Source: Ruminococcaceae bacterium D5
GTDB taxonomy: Bacteria; Bacillota; Clostridia; Oscillospirales; Ruminococcaceae
DNA: 64,000 bases
NCBI GenBank assembly: GCA_900113995.1
Contig: FORK01000008.1
Location: 53,641-117,640 of the forward strand
Reading direction: 5' to 3'
Shown here: piece by piece, positions 28,065-37,178 of the stretch
Layout of the letters: every line of letters begins with the position of its first letter
Numbering within the stretch: the first letter of the stretch is position 1
Position numbers and translations under genes: made by a program
Notes under the pieces: generated by a model
The model's input: the letters and a program-made list of their open reading frames with translations, nothing else
What the model was told of the DNA's origin: nothing
Database searches by the model: none

Positions 28065-28582
28065 TGTCTGCTCCTCCTTGTTAAATTCCGATTTCCTGAT
28101 AATTTATTTTCATGATTATAGCATGTCTCGCCGCGCCGTACAACAGATGCTGTCGGGAGCACGATGTGCGGCAGGCATCTCTTTTCCGGACCTTCGCTCC
28201 TGAGATGTCTTTTCATGTCACATGGGCGTACAAGAAGAAAGCCGAAGCAAACTAAAATTTTCTCCGGCTTTCTTCTCGATACACAGCAGGAAGGTTGTGC
28301 CGGTGCGGCGTGATAGGTTTATTGCCCGCAATGGAGGTTTTCACCCGTCAGCGCAAAACCATCCGGTGGACTGGCTGCTGTTTATTATGCGGCGAAAATT
28401 TACAGCTGTACTAAAAATTTGTCATTTGAATAATTTATCTTTTGATTATAATCGATATAATTTTGTAATTTTTAATGTGAAATTTTTCCGAGATCCAGTT
28501 TGAAAACTGGATAAATTTTGAAATTCCAAGAAATTCTTGCGTAAATATTAACATAATAGTGTCAAAGTAATTAAAATTTAAT
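28065..28582. other. AT-rich intergenic region
   Basis: About 520 bases. It holds a perfect hairpin ATCCAGTTT-GA-AAACTGGAT (28493-28512) without a clear T-run. A rightward 93-codon frame at 28222 lacks a ribosome site and any motif, so I do not call it. Confidence 0.45.
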
Positions 28583-28611
28583 TTGAAAATTTTAGAAGCA
28601 GATGCTATCAT
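28583..28611 (+). promoter_or_regulatory. Promoter of the secreted-protein gene
   Basis: TTGAAA (28583-28588), 17-base spacer, TATCAT (28606-28611), giving a short leader to the ATG at 28666. Confidence 0.6.
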
Positions 28612-28665
28612 TTCCTTACGGTTGGAGAGCCGAAAATAGAGCTGTCTTTATAAGGAGGAACCATC

Positions 28666-29751
28666 ATGAAAAAAATTTTGTCGATCGCACTGGCTGCCGC
28701 CATGGTTTTCAGTATGTGCGCTGTTTCCATGGCAGCTCAGAAACCCAGATCCACTCGCAAGTCCGCGACATCGGTTGAAACCGATTATCGCAACAAAAGC
28801 AATCAATTGATTCCAGGCGTTTATGATGCCGTTGGACCCTTCGCCTACGATGTAAATGACGATAAAAAACTGACTGAGGACCCCGTCGAATATGGAGAAA
28901 CCGCCTACTACGTCCTGACCGATAAGGATGGAACCGGGATTACGAACTCCGATTCAGTGGACGGCCTGAAGATCAAGGCCAAGTGGGAAGAGGGGGACAA
29001 ACTGGTCAAAGGCGTCGCTATAGCCAAGAAAAAGGTGACCAACACGATGGGGACAGTCATCCCTGCAGCAAACCGGTATTATTATATGCTTGCAGTTACG
29101 GTTGCGGATTCGAACTCCACCTCTGATGCGGACGTCATCGGAACCCTGACTCTCAACAAGACCAAAAGCCCCAAGGTCAAGGAGCTGAAGCTGGCAATCG
29201 ACCTGAACGTCAACTGGGCCCATTCATATTTGGACAGCAGCGGGGATTACATCGTCAGCGACGACCTCTCCGACATTAAGGCGGAAAAGTACTATTCGCT
29301 GAAGTTTGATTCGGACGACACGGTGGAGCTGGAATTTGAAGACGGAAGTACCTTTACCGTTGATGTCTCAGGGCAGGGAAAGACATTGGTCTATTTTGAC
29401 ACCAATTTCAATTCCCAGCTGGCCGCGAAATATCCGCTGGCTGAACTGAATTTCTGGAATGGAAACGGCGCAAAATTCAACCGTACCGGCGAATTTTTCC
29501 TGTCGGTATCTAATTATGACAGCACGGTATTTCTCTATGAACTCAAGTCGGACGGGGCGCTGTCAGAGGTCACCAGTGCAGAATTTGACGACAAGGACGA
29601 GGGATTCTACTTCCGGACGCGGACTCTCGGCAAATATGTTGTCTCGGATATGGAGCTGGAAACCGGCACTGCGGACAGCGGCGAAGTTGATGTTGTAACC
29701 CCTGTCGTTCCCGTTGTTCCGGTCAACCCCGGTACGGGTGCGACCGCCTGA
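28666..29751 (+). CDS. Secreted protein of unknown function
   Basis: 361 residues with a Sec signal peptide (MKKILSIALAAAMVFSMCAV, cleavage after SMAA). The mature chain is acidic and probably beta-rich, with no domain I recognise. A late motif TRTLGKYVVSDMEL resembles the end of ligand- or wall-associated clostridial exoproteins. The C-terminus is a Val/Pro linker (VVTPVVPVVPVNPGTGATA) that ends without the LPxTG signal or transmembrane helix such linkers often precede. So it is either released or truncated by a 3' mutation. Strong RBS ATAAGGAGGAACC. Confidence 0.8.
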   Translation: MKKILSIALAAAMVFSMCAVSMAAQKPRSTRKSATSVETDYRNKSNQLIPGVYDAVGPFAYDVNDDKKLTEDPVEYGETAYYVLTDKDGTGITNSDSVDGLKIKAKWEEGDKLVKGVAIAKKKVTNTMGTVIPAANRYYYMLAVTVADSNSTSDADVIGTLTLNKTKSPKVKELKLAIDLNVNWAHSYLDSSGDYIVSDDLSDIKAEKYYSLKFDSDDTVELEFEDGSTFTVDVSGQGKTLVYFDTNFNSQLAAKYPLAELNFWNGNGAKFNRTGEFFLSVSNYDSTVFLYELKSDGALSEVTSAEFDDKDEGFYFRTRTLGKYVVSDMELETGTADSGEVDVVTPVVPVVPVNPGTGATA

Positions 29752-29838
29752 AAAAGGCAGTCCTGTTCCGTCCGGGAAGGAGAATTGCCCCAGATTGTGC
29801 GGACAGTGCAAAAAGCCCCTGGCCGGAATAGAGATTTT

Positions 29839-29862
29839 GGCAGGAGCGGCGCCGCTCCTGCC
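29839..29862. repeat. Perfect 24-base palindrome
   Basis: GGCAGGAGCGGC is directly followed by its exact complement GCCGCTCCTGCC with no loop. It lies between the convergent secreted-protein and mtnN genes. It could be a cruciform, protein-binding site or terminator arm. Confidence 0.7.
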
Positions 29863-29876
29863 GCGATACAATGAAC

Positions 29877-29919
29877 AATCCCCCCTGATGCAGTTCATTT
29901 TCCTGCATCAGAGGGGATT
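29877..29919 (+). terminator. Strong hairpin between convergent genes
   Basis: AATCCCCCCTGATGCAG (29877-29893) pairs with CTGCATCAGAGGGGATT (29903-29919) with one mismatch. Likely ends the rightward transcript; no long T-run is seen. Confidence 0.7.
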
Positions 29920-30008
29920 CTGTCTGCTGCCCGTCTTTACCGGTGCGGTTCCTATCTGTATTAAGGGATTTCATCCACCGCCCGCGGTTCACGCAGAGGA
30001 AAGAAAAT

Positions 30009-30701
30009 TTAATCTTCGGAAGCATCAAGCAGCGCACAAATCATCCTGGAAGACTGCTCACAGGCGAGAGGCTTGAAGCGGTTGTATTCTAGGATTGCTC
30101 CATCGCGGAGCGAATCGGAGATCGTTCTCAAAATCAGGAAGGGAAGCTGGTTGACATAAGCGACATGGGCGACTGCCGCGCCTTCCATCTCGACGCAGGA
30201 AGCTTGAAATTGCTCGTGCAGACGCTCCTTTGTCATACGGTCGTTGATAAACTGATCTCCGCTCACCAGATGTCCGGTGACGGTGCGGCGCCCCTGCGAA
30301 GCGGTTATGGCGCTGCATACCGAGAATGCCAGACGTACAAGACCAGGGTCACAGGGAAAGCGGTCACAGTAGGGAAAATAGTCGATCAGGACGCCGGGTT
30401 CCATGTCGTGATAGACCGCATCGACGGCGACGACAACGTCGAGACATTCGAGATCCGGCTGGAGGGAGCCAGCCACTCCGACATGGACGATTCGATCCAC
30501 CCCGAAAGACTGGATCAGAGTGTCGGCGCAGATTGCGGCATTGACCTTTCCGATGCCGCAGCAGACAAGAATAACAGATTTTCCTTCCAGAGTGCCGCTG
30601 GAAAAGGTGCAGCCGTAGCGGACGGATTCCTCCTTGATGACGGCCTTTCGGCGGAGCAGATCGATTTCCTCATCCATGGCACCGATGATACCCCAGAGCA
30701 T
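30009..30701 (-). CDS. mtnN: 5'-methylthioadenosine/S-adenosylhomocysteine nucleosidase
   Basis: 230 residues. Hydrolyses MTA and SAH to free adenine, recycling SAM by-products. Family marks are IGAMDEEI at the N-terminus, GVAGSL, VSGDQFI, the ribose-binding CVEMEGAAVAH and the catalytic Asp in RTISDS. I start at ATG 30701 with AGGAGAAAGCCT upstream; the frame is open further but only through the end of cysS. It lies 31 bases after cysS, so is probably co-transcribed. Confidence 0.93.
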   Translation of the reverse strand: MLWGIIGAMDEEIDLLRRKAVIKEESVRYGCTFSSGTLEGKSVILVCCGIGKVNAAICADTLIQSFGVDRIVHVGVAGSLQPDLECLDVVVAVDAVYHDMEPGVLIDYFPYCDRFPCDPGLVRLAFSVCSAITASQGRRTVTGHLVSGDQFINDRMTKERLHEQFQASCVEMEGAAVAHVAYVNQLPFLILRTISDSLRDGAILEYNRFKPLACEQSSRMICALLDASED

Positions 30702-30732
30702 AGGCTTTCTCCTTTCTGTTCGAGGGATCAAA

Positions 30733-32127
30733 TTATTCGCGATGCCATTTGACCCCTTGCGGAGTATCCTCCAGCACAATCCCCTGCGCCTTGAGCTGGT
30801 CGCGGATCGCATCAGCCGTCTTGAAATCCTTTGCTTTTCTGGCGGCTTGGCGTTTCTCAATCAGCGCCTCCACCTCGGAATCAAGATCCTCCTTTCGGCG
30901 CTGGTAAAGGATGCCGAGAACGTTGGTCATCTCGTCAAAACAGGCGGTGGCAGCAGCGATTGTCTCAGCCGACCTGGGCTCGGTAAAAAAGCTGTTGCAA
31001 TCTCGGGCCAATTCAAAAAGGGCGGAGATCGCGTCGGCGGTATTCAGATCATCATCCATCGCCTCAATAAAAGAGGCGCGGCGGCGTTCCACTGTTTTAA
31101 GAAAATCTTCCTCTTCCGGGATGGGGGCAGGCGCGGCGTGCGCTGCGGCGAAATCGAGGTGATCGCGGCAGGTATAGAGCCGGTCGAGAGCGGCGCGGCA
31201 CTGCTCGACAATATCATAGCTGTAGTTGATGGGGGTACGGTAATGAGCCTGCAGCATCAGAAACTTGATCGGCTCATAGCCGAACTTTTCAGCTACATCG
31301 CGGGTGGTGAAGAAATTGCCGAGGCTCTTGGACATCTTTCGGTTGTCAACGTTGATGAAGCCGTTGTGCATCCAGTAGCGGGCGTATTCCTTGCCGCTGC
31401 AGCATTCGCCCTGCGCAATTTCATTTTCGTGATGGGGGAAGATCAAATCAGAGCCGCCGCAGTGAATATCAATCGTCTCACCGAGATGCTTGCGGATCAT
31501 AGCCGTGCATTCAATATGCCAGCCCGGACGCCCATTGCCCCAGGGAGAAGGCCAAAATGGCTCGCCGGGTTTTGCAGCCTTCCAGAGGGCAAAATCCAGC
31601 GGATCCTCTTTGTGCTCAGAGACATCGACGCGGCTGCCGGCCTCAAGATCTTCGATCGGCATATGGGAAAGCTTTCCATATTCCTTAAAATGACGGCTGC
31701 AGAAGTAGACGCTTCCCTCCGAAGGATAGGCATAGCCCTTCTCGACGAGGGTGGAGATCACTTCAAGGATGGTATCAATCGTCTCGGTCGCCTTGGGATG
31801 GATCGTAGCGGGCCGGACTCCCAAGCCCTCTGCATCGGTCATATATTCCTTGATATAGGTGGCGGCGATTTCAGGGACGGTGGTGCCTTCTTCGTTGGCA
31901 CGCTTGATCAGCTTGTCATCAATATCGGTAAAATTCTGAACAAATGTGACCTCATAACCGCGGTATTCAAAATAGCGGCGCAGCGTATCGAATACGCAGA
32001 TCGGCCGGGCGTTTCCAATATGAATAAAGTTGTAGACGGTCGGGCCGCAGGCATAAATTTTCACCTTGCCAGGCTCAAGCGGAATAAATTCCTCTTTCTG
32101 TTTCGTGAGGGTATTATAGATCTTCAC
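30733..32127 (-). CDS. cysS: Cysteinyl-tRNA synthetase
   Basis: Class I aminoacyl-tRNA synthetase, 464 residues. It has the HIGH-type motif PTVYNFIHIGNARP near the N-terminus, zinc ligands (CGP, CGGSDLIFPHHENE) and KMSKSLGNF. The start is GTG at 32127 behind AAGGAGTGTTCTT; the frame stays open upstream, but that region is the T-box leader. Transcription is probably controlled by uncharged tRNA-Cys through that leader. Confidence 0.95.
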   Translation of the reverse strand: MKIYNTLTKQKEEFIPLEPGKVKIYACGPTVYNFIHIGNARPICVFDTLRRYFEYRGYEVTFVQNFTDIDDKLIKRANEEGTTVPEIAATYIKEYMTDAEGLGVRPATIHPKATETIDTILEVISTLVEKGYAYPSEGSVYFCSRHFKEYGKLSHMPIEDLEAGSRVDVSEHKEDPLDFALWKAAKPGEPFWPSPWGNGRPGWHIECTAMIRKHLGETIDIHCGGSDLIFPHHENEIAQGECCSGKEYARYWMHNGFINVDNRKMSKSLGNFFTTRDVAEKFGYEPIKFLMLQAHYRTPINYSYDIVEQCRAALDRLYTCRDHLDFAAAHAAPAPIPEEEDFLKTVERRRASFIEAMDDDLNTADAISALFELARDCNSFFTEPRSAETIAAATACFDEMTNVLGILYQRRKEDLDSEVEALIEKRQAARKAKDFKTADAIRDQLKAQGIVLEDTPQGVKWHRE

Positions 32128-32408
32128 AAGAACACTCCTTTTTACTCGATCACAATTAAAAAACGCCGTCCTCCTGCGATTGCACGAAGACGGCGTTTGG
32201 TTCGACGCCGCTGTTCCACTTCTGTGAAGCAACTGAGCCCATAACGCAGGCAAAACGCGGGGAAATTTTCGCCCCGTGCTCCACGGGCGCATCCTCTTCG
32301 CTCCTTTGCCGCCGCGCTCTCAGCAGCCGCGCGGCTCTCTGTGACAGGTGTGCAAAGTCTTTTCCCGTGTCAAACGCATCCCAATATACAGTTTTATTGT
32401 ATGGCTTA
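32128..32408 (-). ncRNA. T-box leader of cysS
   Basis: On the minus strand the leader shows an AGAGAGCCGCGCGGCTGCTG-type stem (32341-32308), then the T-box core GTGGAACAGCGG (32219-32208), then an intrinsic terminator (32198-32155: GACGGCGT stem plus T6) and the cysS ribosome site. A UGC cysteine codon at 32354-32352 sits in a loop closed by TGACA/TGTCA and is the candidate specifier. Uncharged tRNA-Cys would pair with it and favour the antiterminator. The stem I region looks short compared with classical T-boxes. The core deviates from the usual TGGNACCGCGG by one position. Confidence 0.78.
32155..32198 (-). terminator. T-box terminator hairpin
   Basis: AAACGCCGTC (minus strand 32198-32189), 18-base loop, GACGGCGTTT followed by T-run. 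It is the OFF structure of the T-box. Confidence 0.85.
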
Positions 32409-32414
32409 AGCTTT

Positions 32415-32443
32415 AATTTATCACACTTCGCTTCGAAAAACAA
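32415..32443 (-). promoter_or_regulatory. Promoter of cysS T-box transcript
   Basis: Minus strand TTGTTT (32443-32438), 17-base spacer, TAAATT (32420-32415), just upstream of the leader. Confidence 0.45.
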
Positions 32444-32458
32444 GGGGGAGCGTGTTTT

Positions 32459-33199
32459 TTAAGAAAGAGTCAGAATATTTCCCTGCGCAGCGGAAAGCTG
32501 CTCGTCCAAAAATGTACTCAACGCCTCGCTTTGAGCCTTGCAGGGAGCAGAATCAAAGACCAGCATCTGGCTTTGCCCCTTGATGGAGGCGGTCAGCCAG
32601 AAGCCGTCGTTGGAAAGCAATACTGCCTGATCACCCGATTCAAAGTAGAGTGTCCAGAGAAAACCGCTGGTAGCGGGATTCCCAAGCGTTTCGAAGACGC
32701 CTGGAGCGGGAAGCTTCGCCGTCATCTCAACCAATGCTGCGGCGTCCTCATCCGAAAGGAGCGCCTCTTCCTGATAGCCGCTGAGAGGATTTGCGATGAC
32801 GATCAGAGAGACATTCTCCGGCTTAAGGGAAGAGAGGAGGGCCGCAAGCGAATCGCGTTCGGCGGAGGTGCCGGCGCGGCTGCCGGAAATTCCGCTGATC
32901 TGCCGGTGAATTTCCCCGGTAACGACGGCGGTCAGGTCGGCCGTCGTGCCGCCGGAAGCCTCTACTGCTTCGGCAGGCTCGAATTCCGCCGGAGCATCGG
33001 CGGACTCTTCTTCAGGAGCGGCGGACGGGGAGGGAGGCTCCGGCTCGGAACTGGGCTGGGAAGAAATCTCCGCGGCGCTGCTCCCTGATTCAGGCGGGGG
33101 AACAGGGGAGGAGGATGAGGCCTGGCTGCCCGAACAGGCCACCAGCATCAGCAAAAAAAGGGTGAGGCATAATGCCCGAAGAATACGGCGAAAAAACAT
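32459..33199 (-). CDS. Putative lipoprotein, unknown function
   Basis: 246 residues. The signal peptide ends in lipobox MLVAC; a long Ser/Pro/Glu/Ala-rich linker (about residues 25-85) leads to a globular C-terminal domain without a family I recognise (ISGSRAGTSAERDSLAALL, then LWTLYFESGDQAVLLSND). It is probably anchored outside the membrane. The start at 33199 follows AAAGGAGTTTACC. It lies 73 bases after pgsA and may belong to the recA operon. Confidence 0.7.
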   Translation of the reverse strand: MFFRRILRALCLTLFLLMLVACSGSQASSSSPVPPPESGSSAAEISSQPSSEPEPPSPSAAPEEESADAPAEFEPAEAVEASGGTTADLTAVVTGEIHRQISGISGSRAGTSAERDSLAALLSSLKPENVSLIVIANPLSGYQEEALLSDEDAAALVEMTAKLPAPGVFETLGNPATSGFLWTLYFESGDQAVLLSNDGFWLTASIKGQSQMLVFDSAPCKAQSEALSTFLDEQLSAAQGNILTLS

Positions 33200-33271
33200 G
33201 GTAAACTCCTTTGCGTTGAGCACCCCAAAGGGATGCTGAATCAGCTTGCTTCACTGTAATGCTATTTTGCT

Positions 33272-33853
33272 TTACATATCTTTGAGGAAAATTTCACGAT
33301 TTTGATAGCAGTAATTGAAGCCCGAAAGAAGAGTAAAAAATACCGATGCCAGCATCAGCGCGATCATCAGCAGGTGAAAGACGGCTGCAATCTCCAACGG
33401 AGCACCGCGCAGAAAAGGGGCATTTTCCAATGCCAGCCAAAGCAGGGTAACAATGATCCAGCACATCTGGGTGACTGTTTTGATCTTTCCCCAGCGGTCG
33501 GCGGCAATCACCTTGCCCTCCCCGGCGGCAATCAGACGCAGCGAGGTGACGAGGAATTCGCGTGCCAGAATAATGATGACGATTTCGGCCGGCGCATAGC
33601 CCAGATGGATGAAGCAAACCATCGCACTCATCACGAGGATCTTATCGGCCAGCGGGTCCATCAGCTTTCCGAAGGTGGTGACAAGCCCTCTTGCCCGTGC
33701 GATTTTTCCGTCGAGCAAATCGGTCAGACTGGCTCCCACAAAAATCAGCAGTGCCAGAATGCGGAAAAGGTTTGAATTTCCACCCAGCAGAAAAAAGACG
33801 AAGAAGGGGACGAGGATCACCCGCAGGACGGTCAGTTGATTCGGCAGGTTCAT
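33272..33853 (-). CDS. pgsA: CDP-diacylglycerol--glycerol-3-phosphate 3-phosphatidyltransferase
   Basis: Membrane enzyme making phosphatidylglycerol phosphate. The CDP-alcohol phosphotransferase motif D-x2-DG-x2-AR-x8-G-x3-D-x3-D is intact in DLLDGKIARARG...GKLMDPLADK. 193 residues with several hydrophobic helices. Its start overlaps the rimO stop by ATGA. Confidence 0.94.
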   Translation of the reverse strand: MNLPNQLTVLRVILVPFFVFFLLGGNSNLFRILALLIFVGASLTDLLDGKIARARGLVTTFGKLMDPLADKILVMSAMVCFIHLGYAPAEIVIIILAREFLVTSLRLIAAGEGKVIAADRWGKIKTVTQMCWIIVTLLWLALENAPFLRGAPLEIAAVFHLLMIALMLASVFFTLLSGFNYCYQNREIFLKDM

Positions 33854-35184
33854 CCGAGTACGACCTCCTCTCCGACGATGTCGTAGCCGTCCGCACCGGT
33901 GATTTCAACCGTAACAAACTGGCCCGGCTCCAGACCGCTGCGGCCGGTAAAATAGACCTTGGTGTCGATGTCGGGGGCATCCATATAGCTGCGCCCGGCG
34001 TAGCACTGCGCCTCCTCGTCATAGCCCTCGCAGAGCACCTCGAGGGTCTGCCCCTCCAGAGAACGGGCGATCCCGGCGGCAATTCCCATTTGGAGCTCCA
34101 TAATCTGATCGGCGCGATGCCTGCGCAGTTCCGGATCGATCTGATCAGGCATCTCCCCGGCGGGAGTTCCCTCCTCGGTCGAGTAGGCAAAGCAGCCAAG
34201 CCGTTCAAACGCTTCTTCCCGGACAAAATCGCAGAGCTCCTCGAACTCCTCCTCCGTTTCCCCCGGCAGGCCCGCGATCAGGGTGGTGCGGATGCAGACC
34301 CCGGGAATCTTTTCCCGAAGTTTTTTGAGCAGCGGGCGGATCAGCGACGAATCGCCCCTGCGGTTCATTCTCCGGAGCAGGCGGTCGTTGATATGCTGAA
34401 GCGGCAGGTCGATATATTTGACGATCTTCGGTTCGGAGGCAATGGCCTCGATCAGCTCGTCGGTGGTGCGGTCGGGGTAGCAGTAGAGAAGACGCACCCA
34501 GCGGATTTTTTCAATTTTACAGAGCTCGCGCAGCAGCTCGGGCAGCATGAGCTTTCCGTAGAGGTCCTGCCCATAGCGGGTGGTGTCCTGTGCGACGACG
34601 TTCAGCTCGACCACACCCCGGTCGGCAAGGCGGCGGGCTTCTTCAAGGACCTTTTCCATCGGCATGCTGCGGAAATGCCCCCGAATGTCAGGAATTGCGC
34701 AGAAGGCGCAGCGGTTGTCACAGCCCTCAGCCACCTTGAGGTAGGCAAAGTACGGCTCATTGGCCAGAATCCGTTCTCCTTCGAGCGGCAGATCGGATTT
34801 TTCCCGAAAGGAGATCACCCGCTCCCCCTTTTCAAGGGCACACCGCAGTGAGGCGGCGATCTCTCCGATCGAGCCCATCCCAAGGATGACGTCGGCCTCC
34901 GGCACCTCGTCGGCGAACTCGTTCTGATATCGTTCGGCGAGGCACCCCGTCACAGCAAGGACCTTGAGACGCCCTTTTTTCTGTTGGGCGGCCTCGAAGA
35001 TGCTCTCGATGGATTCACGCTTGGCATCCTCGATGAAGCCGCAGGTGTTGACGATGATGGCGTCGCAGCGCGCCGGATCGGAGCAGATGGTAAAACCGTT
35101 CTCACTGAGAAGGGAGAGCATACGCTCTGCGTCAACCTGATTTTTTGAGCAGCCCAGCGAGATCATTCCAACTTGATAGTTCAT
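33850..35184 (-). CDS. rimO: Ribosomal protein S12 methylthiotransferase
   Basis: Radical-SAM methylthiotransferase acting on an Asp of S12. Domain order: N-terminal UPF0004 (MISLGCSKNQVDAERML with three Cys), the radical-SAM CxxxCxxC in CDNRCAFC, and a C-terminal TRAM domain. 444 residues. RimO rather than MiaB is indicated by the SLGCSKNQVD start and AIPDIRGHFRS. Overlaps recX by four bases. Confidence 0.93.
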   Translation of the reverse strand: MNYQVGMISLGCSKNQVDAERMLSLLSENGFTICSDPARCDAIIVNTCGFIEDAKRESIESIFEAAQQKKGRLKVLAVTGCLAERYQNEFADEVPEADVILGMGSIGEIAASLRCALEKGERVISFREKSDLPLEGERILANEPYFAYLKVAEGCDNRCAFCAIPDIRGHFRSMPMEKVLEEARRLADRGVVELNVVAQDTTRYGQDLYGKLMLPELLRELCKIEKIRWVRLLYCYPDRTTDELIEAIASEPKIVKYIDLPLQHINDRLLRRMNRRGDSSLIRPLLKKLREKIPGVCIRTTLIAGLPGETEEEFEELCDFVREEAFERLGCFAYSTEEGTPAGEMPDQIDPELRRHRADQIMELQMGIAAGIARSLEGQTLEVLCEGYDEEAQCYAGRSYMDAPDIDTKVYFTGRSGLEPGQFVTVEITGADGYDIVGEEVVLG

Positions 35185-35813
35185 AGATTATCCTCTGTTT
35201 CTGATAATTCTCCGCGCCTTGCGTTCTGCAGAACGCCGCGCGCGATCGAGGCCGGATAGCCGTACCGTTCCAGCAGCGCGGCGGCACGCCGAAGGTCCGC
35301 AGGGGTATCCAGCGTGCCGAAACGCGCTTCGATCAATCCGGCGGCATGCTGCGGCAGGGTATCCAGCTCAAGGCCGGCAATCGCATCCTCGCAGAACTCC
35401 GAAGAGATTCCCCGGCGCGTCAGCTCCAAACGGATTCGCCGCGGAGCAAAGCGGCGGTTTTCGAAAAGCTCCCGGGCAAACCGGCGGGCATAATCCGCAT
35501 CGTCGAGCAGTCCCAGCTCCTCCATCCGTCCGGCGGCTGCCTCTGCCGCCTCCTGTCCGGACTTCCGGGACAGGCGTTCGGTCAGTTGGCGTGCGGTATA
35601 ACTGCGGGCAGAGAGCATGTTGAGGGCATGGCGCTTGGCTTCCTCGACGCGGTTCTGGCGCAGAAGATCGTTGAGAGCGTCGGCATCCGCGTCGCAGCCC
35701 TTGAAAAGTCCGGAGAGAATCCATACTTCTTCCGACACGGAGGTGAGATATTCTCCGTCTGCTTCGACGGCGATCCTGCCGCGTTTGGTCCGTCTGACGT
35801 CGGTGATGATCAT
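35181..35813 (-). CDS. recX: Regulatory protein RecX
   Basis: 210-residue helical-repeat modulator of RecA filaments. Typical segments are [36 protein letters not shown] and [17 protein letters not shown]. It follows recA with ATGA overlap, the classic arrangement for a RecA inhibitor. Confidence 0.92.
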   Translation of the reverse strand: MIITDVRRTKRGRIAVEADGEYLTSVSEEVWILSGLFKGCDADADALNDLLRQNRVEEAKRHALNMLSARSYTARQLTERLSRKSGQEAAEAAAGRMEELGLLDDADYARRFARELFENRRFAPRRIRLELTRRGISSEFCEDAIAGLELDTLPQHAAGLIEARFGTLDTPADLRRAAALLERYGYPASIARGVLQNARRGELSETEDNL

Positions 35814-36889
35814 GCCTTTTCAGATTCGGGAGCGACCTCGACATCCACGCTCGCCAAAGCAATCGGGCGGGGGACAGGGGGCTTTGCCTTCTTGTCGGTG
35901 GGAAGCTGATCCATATTGACCCGCACCTGCTCCGCGATGCTTTCAAGCAGTTCGGGATTGGCTTTCAGGTACTCCCTGACGTTGTCGCGTCCCTGGCCGA
36001 GCCGGGTTTCCCCCATCGTGAACCAGGAGCCGCCCTTTTGGATGATACCGAGCCGCACCGCAAGATCGAGGACTTCTCCTTCTTTCGAGATGCCGCGGCC
36101 GTACATGATGTCAAACTCCGCTTCTTTAAAGGGTGGGGCCACCTTGTTTTTGACAACTTTGACCCTCGTACGGTTGCCGATGACCTCGCCGCCCTGCTTG
36201 ATCTGCTCAACCCGGCGCACGTCGAGCCGCACTGAGGAATAGAATTTGAGCGCGCGGCCGCCGGGGGTCGTCTCGGGATTGCCGTACATGACGCCGATTT
36301 TTTCGCGGAGCTGGTTGATGAAGATGGCGACGCAGTTGGATTTGGAAATCGCGCCGGTCAACTTGCGCAGTGCCTGACTCATCAGACGGGCCTGCAGGCC
36401 GACGTGGGAATCTCCCATTTCGCCGTCTATTTCGGCTTTGGTGACCATTGCGGCAACCGAGTCGATTACCACGACATCGATTGCGCCGGAACGCACCAGA
36501 GCCTCGCAGATTTCAAGCGCCTGCTCGCCGGTATCGGGCTGAGAGACGAGCAGAGAGTCGATGTCCACGCCGAGCGCCTGTGCATATACCGGATCCAGTG
36601 CGTGCTCAACGTCGATAAAAACCGCTTCGCCGCCGCGCTTCTGGGCCTCGGCGACGATGTGCAGCGCAACGGTGGTTTTACCGGAGGATTCCGGCCCGAA
36701 GATCTCAATGATTCTGCCCTTGGGAACACCGCCGATTCCCAAAGCATGGTCGAGCAGCAGCGAGCCGGTCGGAATTGCCTCGACGTTGAGCGAGCTGTTC
36801 TGCCCGAGCTTCATCACCGCACCCTTGCCGAACTGGCGTTCGATCTGAAGCAGTGCTGTTTCCAGTGCCTTTTGTTTTTCATCGGCCAT
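35810..36889 (-). CDS. recA: Recombinase A
   Basis: Strand-exchange ATPase and SOS co-protease, 359 residues. Walker A is GPESSGKTT, Walker [11 protein letters not shown], and DNA-loop [22 protein letters not shown] is complete. I start at ATG 36889 ([10 protein letters not shown]) with GGAGGAT upstream; an ATG five codons earlier overlaps that site. A consensus promoter and SOS box lie about 140-200 bases upstream. It heads the recA-recX-rimO-pgsA unit, each joined by a 4-base overlap. Confidence 0.97.
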   Translation of the reverse strand: MADEKQKALETALLQIERQFGKGAVMKLGQNSSLNVEAIPTGSLLLDHALGIGGVPKGRIIEIFGPESSGKTTVALHIVAEAQKRGGEAVFIDVEHALDPVYAQALGVDIDSLLVSQPDTGEQALEICEALVRSGAIDVVVIDSVAAMVTKAEIDGEMGDSHVGLQARLMSQALRKLTGAISKSNCVAIFINQLREKIGVMYGNPETTPGGRALKFYSSVRLDVRRVEQIKQGGEVIGNRTRVKVVKNKVAPPFKEAEFDIMYGRGISKEGEVLDLAVRLGIIQKGGSWFTMGETRLGQGRDNVREYLKANPELLESIAEQVRVNMDQLPTDKKAKPPVPRPIALASVDVEVAPESEKA

Positions 36890-36990
36890 GTTAAAATCCT
36901 CCATCTGTTCTGTTTGAGGTAATTCAAGCGAAAATTTGGTAAAAAAGAGGCGCCGGGTTGTATTTGAAAGAAGGTGACGCTATGATTGCT

Positions 36991-37010
36991 TTACGGGATA
37001 TATCCCGTAA
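36991..37010. repeat. Perfect 20-base palindrome in the recA leader
   Basis: TTACGGGATATATCCCGTAA lies just downstream of the recA start site, inside the predicted 5' UTR. It could fold in RNA or bind a dimeric regulator. Confidence 0.75.
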
Positions 37011-37028
37011 GGCATACGCCATGCAGTC

Positions 37029-37057
37029 ATTATACCGTATCAGTATGCGAAAAGCAA
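37029..37057 (-). promoter_or_regulatory. recA promoter
   Basis: Minus strand TTGCTT (37057-37052), 17-base spacer, TATAAT (37034-37029). Confidence 0.8.
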
Positions 37058-37076
37058 CCGTTTTCCGAAAAAATCA

Positions 37077-37088
37077 GAACACATGTTC
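37077..37088. promoter_or_regulatory. DinR/LexA SOS box
   Basis: GAACACATGTTC matches the Gram-positive GAAC-N4-GTTC operator and extends to AGAACACATGTTCT. It lies about 20 bases upstream of the recA -35 and could also act on the divergent gene at 37179. Confidence 0.75.
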
Positions 37089-37178
37089 TTGCAAAACTTT
37101 TTTTGAGAAAGCATAGGAATTTGCTTTGGGAAGCACTATAATATCGGTTGGTAAAAAATACTTCCCTGCGAGGACAAC

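Noticed and set aside
28222..28503. 93-codon plus-strand frame in the AT-rich gap
   Set aside because: No ribosome binding site, no motif, and it runs into a hairpin and promoter region.
30634..32244. A 536-codon plus-strand frame opposite cysS and mtnN
   Set aside because: Covers two well-supported minus-strand genes and the T-box; no ribosome site or recognisable domain.
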